This document shows, piece after piece, positions 21,637 to 30,369 of a DNA stretch of 64,000 bases. The stretch's first letter is position 1. Each line of letters starts with the position of its first letter. Where the stretch lies: positions 496,001 to 560,000 of the forward strand of contig NZ_CP034438.1 of NCBI RefSeq assembly GCF_003952265.1. The letters are read 5' to 3'. This DNA is from Flaviflexus salsibiostraticola (GTDB lineage Bacteria > Actinomycetota > Actinomycetes > Actinomycetales > Actinomycetaceae). The translations under genes and the position numbers were made by a program. The notes beneath the pieces were generated by a model. The model worked only from the letters and a program-made list of their open reading frames with translations, was not told where the DNA came from and did not search any database.

Positions 21637-22600
21637 CAAGATCGATGTCCCCTCGCGCTGGACGGCAGAGACAGGCGAGGCGGTGGCGAAGCAGAACGAA
21701 CTCGCAGCCGACGTCTACTCCACCGACCAGAGCGTGGCGGAGATGAGGGAGGGCTACCGCAGGGAGCGCGCCTACTGGAACGAGGGCGGGCCGGTCATGG
21801 CCGCCACCGTCGATGGCGTCATCCCCACCGAGCACGGCGAGATCAAGGTCCGGATGTACCGTCCGACCGCCGATGCTGTCCTTCCCGCCATCTTCTTCAC
21901 CCACGGCGGCGGCTGGTGCCTCGGTGACCTTGACACCCACGACAGGATGACCCGGCTCATCGCCGAGGAGTCCGGCGCGGCGGTCATCGCCATCGACTAC
22001 GGGCTCGCCCCCGAGACGAAGTACCCGACCAACCTCCAGCAGTGCGTCGCGGTCGTCCAGGCGATTCGCGCTGCCGCCGACGAGTGGGGCATCGACAACG
22101 CCGATGTCTCGTTCGCGGGTGACTCCGGCGGGGCCCACATTGCGCTCGGCTCCTACCTCTACCTGCGGGACGTCGAAAAGGCGGCAGACAATGTTCGCGC
22201 CCTTCTCCTCTTCTACGGGTGGTACGGCCTGCGCGACTCGCCCTCGCAGCGCCGCCTCGGCGGCCCGTGGGACGGCATCACCCAGGAGGAGCTCCGCTTC
22301 TACCTGAGCCAGGCGCTGACCGATGAGAGCCAGATGACCGACCGGTTCCTCGATCTGTTCCAGAACGATCTGACGAGGGACATGCCGGCCACCTACATCG
22401 TCGCCGCGGATCTCGACCCGCTGCTCGATGACTCGCGTCTCCTCGCGGAGATCCTCAAGGACTCCGGAATCCCGGTCACGCTCGACATCTACGAGGGCAT
22501 CATCCACGCCTTCCTCCATCATTCACGGATTGTGCCCGAAGCGGGAGCGGCCATTGCGGCTGCGGCCGACTTCTATCGCGCACAGGCCGAACGGTCCTAG
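21629..22600 (+). CDS. HSL-family alpha/beta hydrolase (esterase)
   Basis: A 323-residue hydrolase of the hormone-sensitive-lipase group. The oxyanion motif HGGGW is at residues 92-96, the nucleophile Ser166 is in GDSGG, and the acid Asp263 (DLDPLLDD) and His293 complete the triad. It is encoded between the transporter and caiA in one operon, starting with GTG at 21629. The classic cai operon has no such gene. A role in splitting acyl esters such as O-acylcarnitine before CoA activation is plausible but unproven. There is no signal peptide, so it is cytoplasmic. Confidence 0.85.
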   Translation: MVNKIDVPSRWTAETGEAVAKQNELAADVYSTDQSVAEMREGYRRERAYWNEGGPVMAATVDGVIPTEHGEIKVRMYRPTADAVLPAIFFTHGGGWCLGDLDTHDRMTRLIAEESGAAVIAIDYGLAPETKYPTNLQQCVAVVQAIRAAADEWGIDNADVSFAGDSGGAHIALGSYLYLRDVEKAADNVRALLLFYGWYGLRDSPSQRRLGGPWDGITQEELRFYLSQALTDESQMTDRFLDLFQNDLTRDMPATYIVAADLDPLLDDSRLLAEILKDSGIPVTLDIYEGIIHAFLHHSRIVPEAGAAIAAAADFYRAQAERS

Positions 22601-22647
22601 GTGCGGCCACGCACAACCACCACCACACAGAAAGAAGTGACATCACC

Positions 22648-23781
22648 ATGGATTTTTCGCTGAACGAAGACCAGGAGCTCATGGTCGAGGGTTATCGCCA
22701 GCTCATGGAGTCGCGCAACTGGGAGGACTACTTCCGCGAGTGCGACACGAACTCGGAGTACCCGATCGAGTGGGTTGAGGCGATCTGCGAGCTCGGCTTC
22801 GACCGGATTCTCCTGCCGGAGGAGCACGACGGCTTCGGACTAGACTGGACGGCGCTCACCGCGGCGTACGAGGAGCTGGGCCGCATGGGCGGACCGACCT
22901 ACGTCCTCTACCAGCTGCCCGGTTGGAGCACGGTCCTGCGCGAGGGCACCGAGGAGCAGAAGGAGAAGATCCTCTCCTTCGTCGGTACCGGTCAGCAGAT
23001 GCTCAACTACGCCATGACGGAGCCCGGTGCGGGCTCCTCGTGGGACGAGATGGCGACAACGTACACGCGCAGGGACGGCAAGGTCTATCTCAATGGACAC
23101 AAGACGTTCCAGACGTCGGCCATGCACGCGCCGTACATGATCGTCATGGCCCGCAACGCCGACGACATGTCGGTCTACTCCGAATGGTTCGTCGACATGT
23201 CGAAGGCCGGCATCACGAAGGAGCCGCTCAAGAAGCTCGGTCTCAAGATGGACTCGTGCGCGGAGCTCTACTTCGATGACGTCGAGCTCGAGGAGTCCGA
23301 TCTGTTCGGCACCGAGGGCAACGCGTTCATGCGCGGTGTCCAGGACTTCGACCTCGAGCGCTTCCTCGTCGCGCTGACCAACTACGGCACGGCCTACATG
23401 GCGTTCGAGGATGCGGCGAAGTACGCGAACCAGCGCGTCCAGGGCGGTGAGGCCATCGGCCGCACCCAGCTCATCCAGCTCAAGTTCGCGGAGATGAAGG
23501 TCGCCCTCGTCAACATGCGGAACATGCTGTACGAGATCGCCTGGAAGTCCGGTAACGGCACGCTCGGCCGCGGCGACTGCTCGATGGCGAAGTACTACTG
23601 CTCGCACGCGTCCAGCGAGGTCGTCGACCACGCGCTGCAGGTCCTCGCCGGCATCGGCGTCACGGGCGAGCACCGCGTCCAGCGCGCCTACCGCGACCTG
23701 CGGGTCGACCGCGTCTCGGGCGGCACCGACGAGGTCATGATCCTCGCGACCGGCCGCGCGGCGCTGCGGGACTACAGGTAA
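22648..23781 (+). CDS. caiA: CaiA-type acyl-CoA dehydrogenase (crotonobetainyl-CoA reductase)
   Basis: Flavin acyl-CoA dehydrogenase family. In enterobacteria CaiA reduces crotonobetainyl-CoA to gamma-butyrobetainyl-CoA, with electrons from FixABCX. At 377 residues the length is close to E. coli CaiA and the match is strong throughout: [11 protein letters not shown] at the start, [27 protein letters not shown] (FAD binding), [13 protein letters not shown] and [36 protein letters not shown] ends the match. A purine-rich ribosome site precedes the ATG. Thirteen bases separate it from caiB. The fixABCX operon in the same region supports the assignment. Confidence 0.92.
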   Translation: MDFSLNEDQELMVEGYRQLMESRNWEDYFRECDTNSEYPIEWVEAICELGFDRILLPEEHDGFGLDWTALTAAYEELGRMGGPTYVLYQLPGWSTVLREGTEEQKEKILSFVGTGQQMLNYAMTEPGAGSSWDEMATTYTRRDGKVYLNGHKTFQTSAMHAPYMIVMARNADDMSVYSEWFVDMSKAGITKEPLKKLGLKMDSCAELYFDDVELEESDLFGTEGNAFMRGVQDFDLERFLVALTNYGTAYMAFEDAAKYANQRVQGGEAIGRTQLIQLKFAEMKVALVNMRNMLYEIAWKSGNGTLGRGDCSMAKYYCSHASSEVVDHALQVLAGIGVTGEHRVQRAYRDLRVDRVSGGTDEVMILATGRAALRDYR

Positions 23782-23794
23782 GGGGAAGAGCTCA

Positions 23795-25018
23795 ATGGAG
23801 ACAGTGAAACCGTCATTCGGCGTCCTCGATGACGTCAAGGTCGTCTACTCGGCCGTCGAGATCGCTGCGCCCACCGCGGCCGCGATCATGGGCGAGTGGG
23901 GTGCGGATGTCACGTGGATCGAGAACGTGTGGAGCGGTGACTCCATGCGCGACACCGCCTGGGTGAAGGAGATGGAGCGCCGCAACATGCGGTCGATCTC
24001 CCTCAACGCCTTCACCGAGGAGGGGAAGGAGGCCCTTGCGGGCCTCGTCAAGGATGCGGACATCTTCATCGAGTCCTCCAAGGGCGGCACCTACGCCCGC
24101 AAGGGGATCACCGATGAGTGGCTGTGGAGCATCAACCCGAGGCTCGTCATCGTCCACGTGTCCGGCTTCGGCCTGACCGGGGTCAAGGAGCGCGTCGAAT
24201 CGGCGGCCTATGACCTGACGGTCGCGGCCTACGCCGGCATCGTCGCCCAGAACGGCACGCCCGAGCAGCCGATGAACATCCACCCCTACGGGGCGGACTA
24301 CTTCAACGCGCTCATGATCGTGTCATCCTCGCTCGCCGCCCTCCACAGGGTCGGCGTCACGGGCGAGGGCGAGTCGGTCGAGGTCGCCATGTACGAGACG
24401 ATGCTCCGCGTCGGGTCGTACTACATGATGGATTACCTCAACGCCGGCGTGACGTACGACCGTCCGGGCGGGCGCCACCAAAACCTGTGCGGCATCGGCC
24501 TCTACGAGTGCGCGGACGGCTACATCGGTCTGTGCCTGTACGGCGTCCCGCAGAACAAGTACCTGCTCGAGCAGATCGGCCTCGGCGACCTGTGGGGCAC
24601 CGAGGAGTACCCGGAGGGCACGTCCGCTCTGTGGCTCGACGGCCCCAAGGCGGAGCTCATCGAGCAGAAGCTCGAGGAGTACCTCGCCGCCCGGTCGAAG
24701 TGGGATGTCGAGAAGGACTTCGTCGCCCACAGGATCGCGGCCCAGGTCGTCAACGAGATCAAGGATGTTCTGGCCGACGAGCATGTCGCGCTGCGGAACA
24801 ACTTCATCGAGTGGGAGAACGCTGAGGGGAAGACCGTCCGCGGTCCGAACACGTTCCCGACGTTCGCGAAGAACCCGGGCGGCTTCTGGCGGCCCATGCC
24901 GAACCTCGGCCAGGACTCACGCGACGTCCTTGAGCGTGCCGGCTTCTCGGATGAGGACATCCGTCGCTTCGGCGAGTCGGGCGCAGTGAAGTTCGGAGAG
25001 CAGGTGGAGCAGCCGTAG
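23795..25018 (+). CDS. caiB: CaiB-type CoA-transferase
   Basis: Class III CoA-transferase. CaiB moves CoA from gamma-butyrobetainyl-CoA to carnitine (or crotonobetaine). The 407 residues align along the whole length with E. coli CaiB: VVYSAVEIAAPTAAAIMGEW, WIENVWSGDS, IFIESSKGG, GITDEWLWSINPRLVIVHVS. The catalytic aspartate is Asp168 in HPYGADYFNA, matching Asp169 of the E. coli enzyme. GPNTFPTFAKNPGGFWRPMP is at the end. It lies between caiA and caiC, the same A-B-C order as in E. coli. Confidence 0.92.
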   Translation: METVKPSFGVLDDVKVVYSAVEIAAPTAAAIMGEWGADVTWIENVWSGDSMRDTAWVKEMERRNMRSISLNAFTEEGKEALAGLVKDADIFIESSKGGTYARKGITDEWLWSINPRLVIVHVSGFGLTGVKERVESAAYDLTVAAYAGIVAQNGTPEQPMNIHPYGADYFNALMIVSSSLAALHRVGVTGEGESVEVAMYETMLRVGSYYMMDYLNAGVTYDRPGGRHQNLCGIGLYECADGYIGLCLYGVPQNKYLLEQIGLGDLWGTEEYPEGTSALWLDGPKAELIEQKLEEYLAARSKWDVEKDFVAHRIAAQVVNEIKDVLADEHVALRNNFIEWENAEGKTVRGPNTFPTFAKNPGGFWRPMPNLGQDSRDVLERAGFSDEDIRRFGESGAVKFGEQVEQP

Positions 25019-25028
25019 GCTGCGCGCG

Positions 25029-26582
25029 ATGACAGACATGAGTGTGGGGGAGCTGTGGGAGGCACGGTGCGTGTCTCACCCTGAGGCCGAGTTCCTCGTC
25101 TTCGAGGATCCGGATTCGGGGCGCGTCCGTCGGTACACGTACGGGCAGTTCGACTCTCGGGTCGAGGCCCTCGCGGACATCCTCGCCGATCGCGGCATCC
25201 GCGCCGGCGACCGCGTGGCCACGCTCCTCCACAACTCTGTCGAGTTCATCGAGACCCTCCTGGCGCTGGCGAAGATCGGCGGCGTCCTCGTCCCGATCAA
25301 CGCGGCCAGCACACCCTGCGAGGCCCGCTACATCCTGGGCCACACCGGGGCACGTCTCGTCGTGTCCGACCCCGATCTCGGGGCGGACCTCGAGTCCCCG
25401 CAGCTCCACATCCGGGGCTGCGCGGAGGGCGCCTACAGCACACCACCTGCGCCGCCGCGGGCACGCCGAGACAGCCCGGCGGGCAGCGACCTCTTCCAGA
25501 TCATGTTCACCTCGGGCACGACGTCCCGGCCGAAGGGCGTCATGCTGTCGCACCGCAACGCGACCTTCTCGGGCGAGTTCTGCGTGTGGCAGATGGCGAT
25601 GACGAGCACGGACCGACTGCTGACGTCGATGGCGATGAGCCATATCAACTTCCAGTTCTCGGCCCTCATGCCCGTCATCGAGGCAGGCGCGACCCTCGTC
25701 GCCCTCACACGCTACTCGGCGACGCGCTTCTGGAGGTCAGTCCGCCGCCATCGCGCCACCCTCGTCCAGGGGATGGCGATGATCGCCCGAACCATGCTCA
25801 AGCAGCCGGTCGATCCGGGGGAGAGGGATCATGTCGTGCGCGACATGCACTACTTCCTGCCGCTGAGCGATGCCGAGAAGGAGGAGTTCACCTCCCGCTT
25901 CGGCGTCACCCTGCTCAACAACTACGGCTCGACAGAGTCTCTTGTCGGCGTCATCACCGACCCGCCGGTCGGGGAGCGGCGCTGGCCCTCGATCGGCAGG
26001 ATCGGGCCCGGCTACCGGGCACGGATCTGCGCCGAGGACGGCACCGAGCAGCCAGCCGGTCAGTGCGGGGAGCTCTACATCCATGGCATCCCCGGGGTCA
26101 GCCTCATGATGGGCTACTGGAACGACCCGGCGGCGACCGCCGCTGTGCTGGCCGATGGCTGGTACCGCACCGGTGACTACGCCGTCGTCGACGAGGAGGG
26201 CTGGTTCTTCTTCCTCGACCGGCACCTCGACCTCATCAAGCGGGCCGGCGAGAACGTCTCGGCCACCGAGGTCGAGTGCGTGCTGTCCGGGTGCCCCGGA
26301 GTTGAGGCAGTCGCCGTCGTCGGCGTGGTCGACGAGGTGCGGGACATGGCGGTCAAGGCTGTCGTCGTCCCCGCATCCGAGCATGTGACCGCCCAGTCCA
26401 TCATCGACTACGCCTCCCGCAGGCTGTCCTATTTCAAAGTTCCCACAATCATCGAGTTCCGCAGCGCTCTGCCGCGCGGCGCCTACGGCAAGGTCAACCG
26501 CCAGGCCCTCAAGGAACCCGCAGAGATCTCTGACCGGCCGCGGGCCTGTCAGCCGACACCTCACATCACGACCAGTCACTAG
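25029..26582 (+). CDS. caiC: CaiC-type betaine/carnitine-CoA ligase
   Basis: AMP-forming acyl-CoA synthetase that primes the CaiB cycle by making the first betaine-CoA. The 517-residue protein has the P-loop FTSGTTSRPKGV at 160-171, identical in its core to E. coli CaiC. The RRWPSIGRIG stretch, LLNNYGSTESLVGVI (A5 region), WYRTGDYAVVDEEGWFFFLDR and the C-terminal lysine region LPRGAYGKVNRQ follow. The substrate is inferred from family and operon only. Thirteen bases separate it from the next gene. Confidence 0.9.
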   Translation: MTDMSVGELWEARCVSHPEAEFLVFEDPDSGRVRRYTYGQFDSRVEALADILADRGIRAGDRVATLLHNSVEFIETLLALAKIGGVLVPINAASTPCEARYILGHTGARLVVSDPDLGADLESPQLHIRGCAEGAYSTPPAPPRARRDSPAGSDLFQIMFTSGTTSRPKGVMLSHRNATFSGEFCVWQMAMTSTDRLLTSMAMSHINFQFSALMPVIEAGATLVALTRYSATRFWRSVRRHRATLVQGMAMIARTMLKQPVDPGERDHVVRDMHYFLPLSDAEKEEFTSRFGVTLLNNYGSTESLVGVITDPPVGERRWPSIGRIGPGYRARICAEDGTEQPAGQCGELYIHGIPGVSLMMGYWNDPAATAAVLADGWYRTGDYAVVDEEGWFFFLDRHLDLIKRAGENVSATEVECVLSGCPGVEAVAVVGVVDEVRDMAVKAVVVPASEHVTAQSIIDYASRRLSYFKVPTIIEFRSALPRGAYGKVNRQALKEPAEISDRPRACQPTPHITTSH

Positions 26583-26595
26583 AAGGAGACCAGAT

Positions 26596-27471
26596 ATGGC
26601 GATCAATACGGAGATGGTGGGCCAGACATTTGGCCCGTTCGTCCGCGAATACACGTTCCGCGACCTCGAGCTCTTCGCGCTCGGCTGCGGCGCCGGCATC
26701 GACGGCCGGGACGGCCTCGAGTACATCAACGAGAAGGATTCGACGAACCCGGAGCTCAAGGTGCTCCCGATGTTCGGCGCGATGCTCATCGTCGACTCCG
26801 AGGTCACGCGCACCATCGACTACGGCTACAACTACGCGGGCTCCCTCCACTGGGGCTTCGACATCACGTTCCATGAGCCGATCACGAAGATGGCGGACCG
26901 TCTCGAGACCTTCGTCAGGCTTGAGGGCCTCTTCGACCGCGGCGAGGGTCGCGGCCTGCTCGCCCAGCACATCGGCGACACGTACGACTCGGATGGCACG
27001 AAGCTGTTCACGACCGAGTCGTGGGACTGCCTCATCTACGACGGCGGCTGGGGCGGCCCCGCCGCACCGAAGGACATCGTCGAGATGCCGGACCGTGAGC
27101 CGGACGTTGTCGTGACCGAGCGTATCCCCGAGAACCAGGCGCTCATCTACCGCCTGTCGGGCGACTACCACCCGCAGCACATCGACTGGGACTACGCCGC
27201 CGAGAACGGCGAGCCGCGCCCGATCCTCCACGCGATCTCCTACGCGGGCGTCGTCATGCGCCACGCCATCAACGAGTTCGTCCCCGGCGAGCCGGAGCGG
27301 ATCACCCGCTTCAAGACCCGGATCACCTCACCCGTCCACCCGGGCACCACGCTCAGGACCGAGCTGTGGAAGGTCGGCGAGGGCGAGCTCCGCTTCCGCC
27401 TCGTCGATGAGGATGTCGACGCGACGGGAGCGAAGCCCCACCTCAACTGGGGAATCATCGAATTCAAGTAG
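26596..27471 (+). CDS. MaoC-type double hot-dog enoyl-CoA hydratase in the caiD position
   Basis: A 291-residue hydratase-2 family protein with two hot-dog halves. The signature lies in the second half, YRLSGDYHPQHIDWDYA, with catalytic Asp190 and His195. The family consensus GDxNPxH has His192 in place of Asn here. The first half is degenerate, as in eukaryotic and bacterial hydratase-2 proteins of about 290 residues. It sits right after caiC, where E. coli has the crotonase-fold hydratase caiD. The likely reaction is hydration/dehydration between the enoyl-CoA (crotonobetainyl-CoA) and hydroxyacyl-CoA (carnitinyl-CoA). Facial selectivity differs between the two folds, so the stereochemical outcome is open. 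Confidence 0.87.
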   Translation: MAINTEMVGQTFGPFVREYTFRDLELFALGCGAGIDGRDGLEYINEKDSTNPELKVLPMFGAMLIVDSEVTRTIDYGYNYAGSLHWGFDITFHEPITKMADRLETFVRLEGLFDRGEGRGLLAQHIGDTYDSDGTKLFTTESWDCLIYDGGWGGPAAPKDIVEMPDREPDVVVTERIPENQALIYRLSGDYHPQHIDWDYAAENGEPRPILHAISYAGVVMRHAINEFVPGEPERITRFKTRITSPVHPGTTLRTELWKVGEGELRFRLVDEDVDATGAKPHLNWGIIEFK

Positions 27472-27510
27472 GCGAACTGGAGCGGGCCACCCGCAGCGGA
27501 AGAAGGAAGA

Positions 27511-28845
27511 ATGCAGAAAGTTAGCCTCGACGATCTGGGGATGAACACATTCCTCAAACGGATCACCCTCTACTCATCGGGAGGTCCGTTCCTCGAGGGA
27601 TACGTGCTCGGCGTCATCGGCGTCGCGCTGCCCCTCATCGTCAGCGAGTTCAGAATCGATGAGCACTGGAACGGACTCCTTGGAGTCGCCTCCCTCATCG
27701 GCCTGTTCTTCGGCGCCTCTGTCGGCGGATGGCTCACCGACCTGCTCGGCCGGAAGCGGATGTTCATCATCGACATCGCGCTCATCGGCATCCTCTCCAT
27801 CATCTCCGCCTTCGTGGCGAGCCCGCTCCAGCTCTTCATCGTCCGATTCCTCATCGGCCTCGCCGTCGGCGCGGATTATCCAATCGCGACCTCGATGATC
27901 GCCGAGTTCACGCCGCGCCGCTACCGGGCGATCTCGATGGGCTTCATCGCAGCGATGTGGTACATCGGGGCGAACACGTCCTACGTGGTCGGCTACTTCC
28001 TCCTCGACCTCAAGGGCGGTTGGCGGTGGATGCTCGCGAGCTCGATCATCCCGTGCCTCATCATCCTCATTGGGCGCTGGTCGATCCCCGAATCCCCGCG
28101 CTGGCTCATGTCGAAGGGCCGCACGGACGAGGCCGAGTCCATCATGGAGTCGATCTTCCACACGCCGGTCCAGCTCGAGGATGAGACGGCAGAGAAGACG
28201 GATCTGCGCAGGCTCCTGCACGGCACCTACCTCAAGCGCATCATCTTCGTCGGCGTCATCTGGCTGTGCCAGGCAATCCCCATGTACGCCATCTACACGT
28301 ACGGCCCGCAGATCATCTCCGGGTTCGGCTTCGGCGAGGGCCGCGCGGCCCTCATCGGCGAGATCATCATCGGCACCTTCTTCATGATCGGCACCATCCC
28401 GGCCATGTTCCTCGCCGAGTACTGGGGCAGGCGCCCCCTCATCATCTGGAGCTTCGTCATCATGACGGCCTCCCTCGCGATCCTCGGCATCATCCCCGCG
28501 CCCACGATGGTCGTCGTCGTCAGCTGCTTCGCGATTTACGCGATCGCCTCGGGCGGCCCGGGCAACCTCCAGTGGCTCTACCCGAACGAGCTGTTCCCCA
28601 CGAGCGTCCGTGCAACGGCGATGGGGGCGGCCATGGCCCTGTCCCGCATCGGCACCGTCGTCTCGATCTACATCCTGCCGACGTTCCTCGCGGAGAACGG
28701 GACGGGCATGACCATGCTCGTCGGCGCGGGGATCTCCCTGCTGGGCCTGTGGATCTCGATCGCCTGGGCGCCGGAGACCTCCGGATACCCGCTGACCGAG
28801 ACCTCATCCGAGGGCTTCAATGCCCGGAAGGTGGCGTCGCGATGA
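27511..28845 (+). CDS. MFS transporter, last gene of the cai-like operon
   Basis: A 444-residue metabolite:H+ symporter/organic-cation-type MFS protein with about 12 membrane segments. It has the TM2-3 motif GGWLTDLLGRKRMF, the central PESPRWLMSKGR, the repeat AEYWGRRPLI and the TM10-11 region YPNELFPTSVRATAMG. It lies 39 bases after the hydratase gene and is convergent with the TetR gene at a five-base gap. It is unrelated in subfamily to the transporter at the operon's head, so the operon has two different porters, possibly one for import and one for product export or antiport. Confidence 0.86.
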   Translation: MQKVSLDDLGMNTFLKRITLYSSGGPFLEGYVLGVIGVALPLIVSEFRIDEHWNGLLGVASLIGLFFGASVGGWLTDLLGRKRMFIIDIALIGILSIISAFVASPLQLFIVRFLIGLAVGADYPIATSMIAEFTPRRYRAISMGFIAAMWYIGANTSYVVGYFLLDLKGGWRWMLASSIIPCLIILIGRWSIPESPRWLMSKGRTDEAESIMESIFHTPVQLEDETAEKTDLRRLLHGTYLKRIIFVGVIWLCQAIPMYAIYTYGPQIISGFGFGEGRAALIGEIIIGTFFMIGTIPAMFLAEYWGRRPLIIWSFVIMTASLAILGIIPAPTMVVVVSCFAIYAIASGGPGNLQWLYPNELFPTSVRATAMGAAMALSRIGTVVSIYILPTFLAENGTGMTMLVGAGISLLGLWISIAWAPETSGYPLTETSSEGFNARKVASR

Positions 28846-28850
28846 GGATC

Positions 28851-29471
28851 TCAGGCGAGGCGCAGGTCCCCGGCATGGTGGAGGATCCGCAGCTGATCAT
28901 CGACCAGGTCGTCGGCGTATTCGGCGAACTCGGTCTTGAAGCATTCGACATTGTCCGGGTGGAGGGTGAGGGCGCGCATGAGCGTCGATCCCTCGATGGC
29001 GTCGAGCAGGCGCGTGACGGAGATCTGCGTCGACAGCTCGCCGGCATTCTTGAGGATCCAGAGACGGTCGCGGACCGCCCGCATCGGGTAGAGGACGTGC
29101 GCGTTGTATATCTCGATGAGGGCGGGCTCGTTCTCCGTGTTCATCTCGACGAGGATGCGGCGGATCGCCTTCGAATGCTCGCCGAAGTAGAGGCCGAGGC
29201 GGTAGATCACCTCGTCGCGCAGGATCTCCCGGACCGTCGTGCCCGTGATCGGGGGGAACTCGATGAACTGGTTGAAGGAGTCGATGAGGAGGCGGTCCCG
29301 GCTGTTCCAGCGGGCGTACATCGTCGACTTTCCGACGCCGGCCAGCTTCGCCACGTTCGTCAGGTTGAACCCGTACCAGCCGGCTTCGCCGTAGAGATCG
29401 AGCGCTGCGCGCATGATCCGCTCATCCGCATCGCTGCTTCGCGGCCGCCCAACAATAGAGAACTGAGTCAC
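28851..29471 (-). CDS. TetR-family regulator, probable cai/fix regulator
   Basis: A 206-residue TetR/AcrR protein. The N-terminal helix-turn-helix reads AALDLYGEAGWYGFNLTNVA, then KLAGVGKSTMYARWNSRDRLL; a ligand-binding helical domain follows. The GTG at 29471 was chosen because GGAGGG stands 7 bases before it. An ATG 15 codons upstream at 29516 has no ribosome site. The gene separates the cai-like operon (convergent) from fixABCX (divergent), and a 23-bp inverted repeat lies in the shared fix-tetR promoter gap. Control by an acyl-CoA or betaine ligand is inference; enterobacteria use CaiF and CRP instead. Confidence 0.87.
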   Translation of the reverse strand: MTQFSIVGRPRSSDADERIMRAALDLYGEAGWYGFNLTNVAKLAGVGKSTMYARWNSRDRLLIDSFNQFIEFPPITGTTVREILRDEVIYRLGLYFGEHSKAIRRILVEMNTENEPALIEIYNAHVLYPMRAVRDRLWILKNAGELSTQISVTRLLDAIEGSTLMRALTLHPDNVECFKTEFAEYADDLVDDQLRILHHAGDLRLA

Positions 29472-29517
29472 GTGTCTTCCCTCCACAGAGCCAAAATGTC
29501 TCGCTGAACTATCCAAT

Positions 29518-29540
29518 CAGGTCCAAAGTCCGGGGACCTG
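29518..29540. promoter_or_regulatory. Inverted repeat, candidate TetR operator
   Basis: CAGGTCC (29518-29524) and GGACCTG (29534-29540) are perfect 7-bp arms with a 9-bp spacer, between the tetR start and the fixA start. Size and position fit a TetR-family operator controlling both the regulator and fixABCX. I did not find a second close copy upstream of 20254. Confidence 0.55.
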
Positions 29541-29609
29541 AGACCTAAGTCCACGCGGCCACCGCGTGCCCGGCACCACGCTGCACACCACACACAGAAA
29601 GAGGAAACC

Positions 29610-30362
29610 ATGAGCGTCGTCGTCGCTTACAAGTACGCGTTCAATCCCCAGGACGCCTCGGTCGGGGCCGATGGCCAGATCGACTGGTCGCGCGCCAAGC
29701 CCGCCGTGTCCGAATACGACCCCGTCGCCATCGGCCTTGCCCGCACGATCGCGGGCGATGGCGAGGTTGTCGGCGTCTCCGTCGGCACCGCCGCGGTCGC
29801 CAGCTCCATGGCGAAGAAGAATGCCATCTCGAAGGGCCTCGATCGGGCCCTCGTCGTCGCCGATGATGCGAGCGCCGAGTGGAACGCGACGAAGGTCGCG
29901 TCCGCCCTGGCTGGCCTCGTCCGCAGGGTCGACGATGTCGAGGTCGTCCTCGCGGGCGATTCCTCAATCGATGAGGGCGCCCGGATCGTCCCGGCGATCC
30001 TCGCCGGCCACCTCGGCTGGCCCTGCTTCCAGGACGTGCTCGGCGTTCAGAAGACCGCGGATGGCGTCACCGTCATCCAGGCCGTCACCGGCGGCACCCG
30101 CACGATCGACATCACCGGACCGGCCGTCCTCGCGGCCACGTCCGACGCGGTCGAGGTCAAGGCGGCCTCGATGAAGGACATCCTCGCCGCCGGCAAGAAG
30201 CCGCTCGAGGAGGCCACGGCCGACGAAGTGGGCGTGTCCGACGCCGCCGTCACGGTCACCGACCGCAGCAGGCCCGCCCCGCAGGCGCGTAAGAACGATA
30301 TCCGCAGCTCCGCCGACGCAGCCGGCCTGGCCGGCGAGCTCCGCGCAGCAGGCATTCTCTAG
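29610..30362 (+). CDS. fixA: FixA, electron transfer flavoprotein beta subunit
   Basis: ETF beta subunit of the FixABCX complex that passes electrons from NADH to ferredoxin and an acyl-CoA-linked acceptor. In the cai system it feeds CaiA. The 250-residue protein has VVVAYKYAFNPQDASV at the start, SEYDPVAIGLARTIAG, VVLAGDSSIDEGARIVPAILA and GGTRTIDITGPAVLAATSDA. An AGAAAGAGG ribosome site precedes the ATG at 29610. First gene of a tight fixA-fixB-fixC-fixX operon. Confidence 0.93.
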   Translation: MSVVVAYKYAFNPQDASVGADGQIDWSRAKPAVSEYDPVAIGLARTIAGDGEVVGVSVGTAAVASSMAKKNAISKGLDRALVVADDASAEWNATKVASALAGLVRRVDDVEVVLAGDSSIDEGARIVPAILAGHLGWPCFQDVLGVQKTADGVTVIQAVTGGTRTIDITGPAVLAATSDAVEVKAASMKDILAAGKKPLEEATADEVGVSDAAVTVTDRSRPAPQARKNDIRSSADAAGLAGELRAAGIL

Positions 30363-30369
30363 AAAGAAG

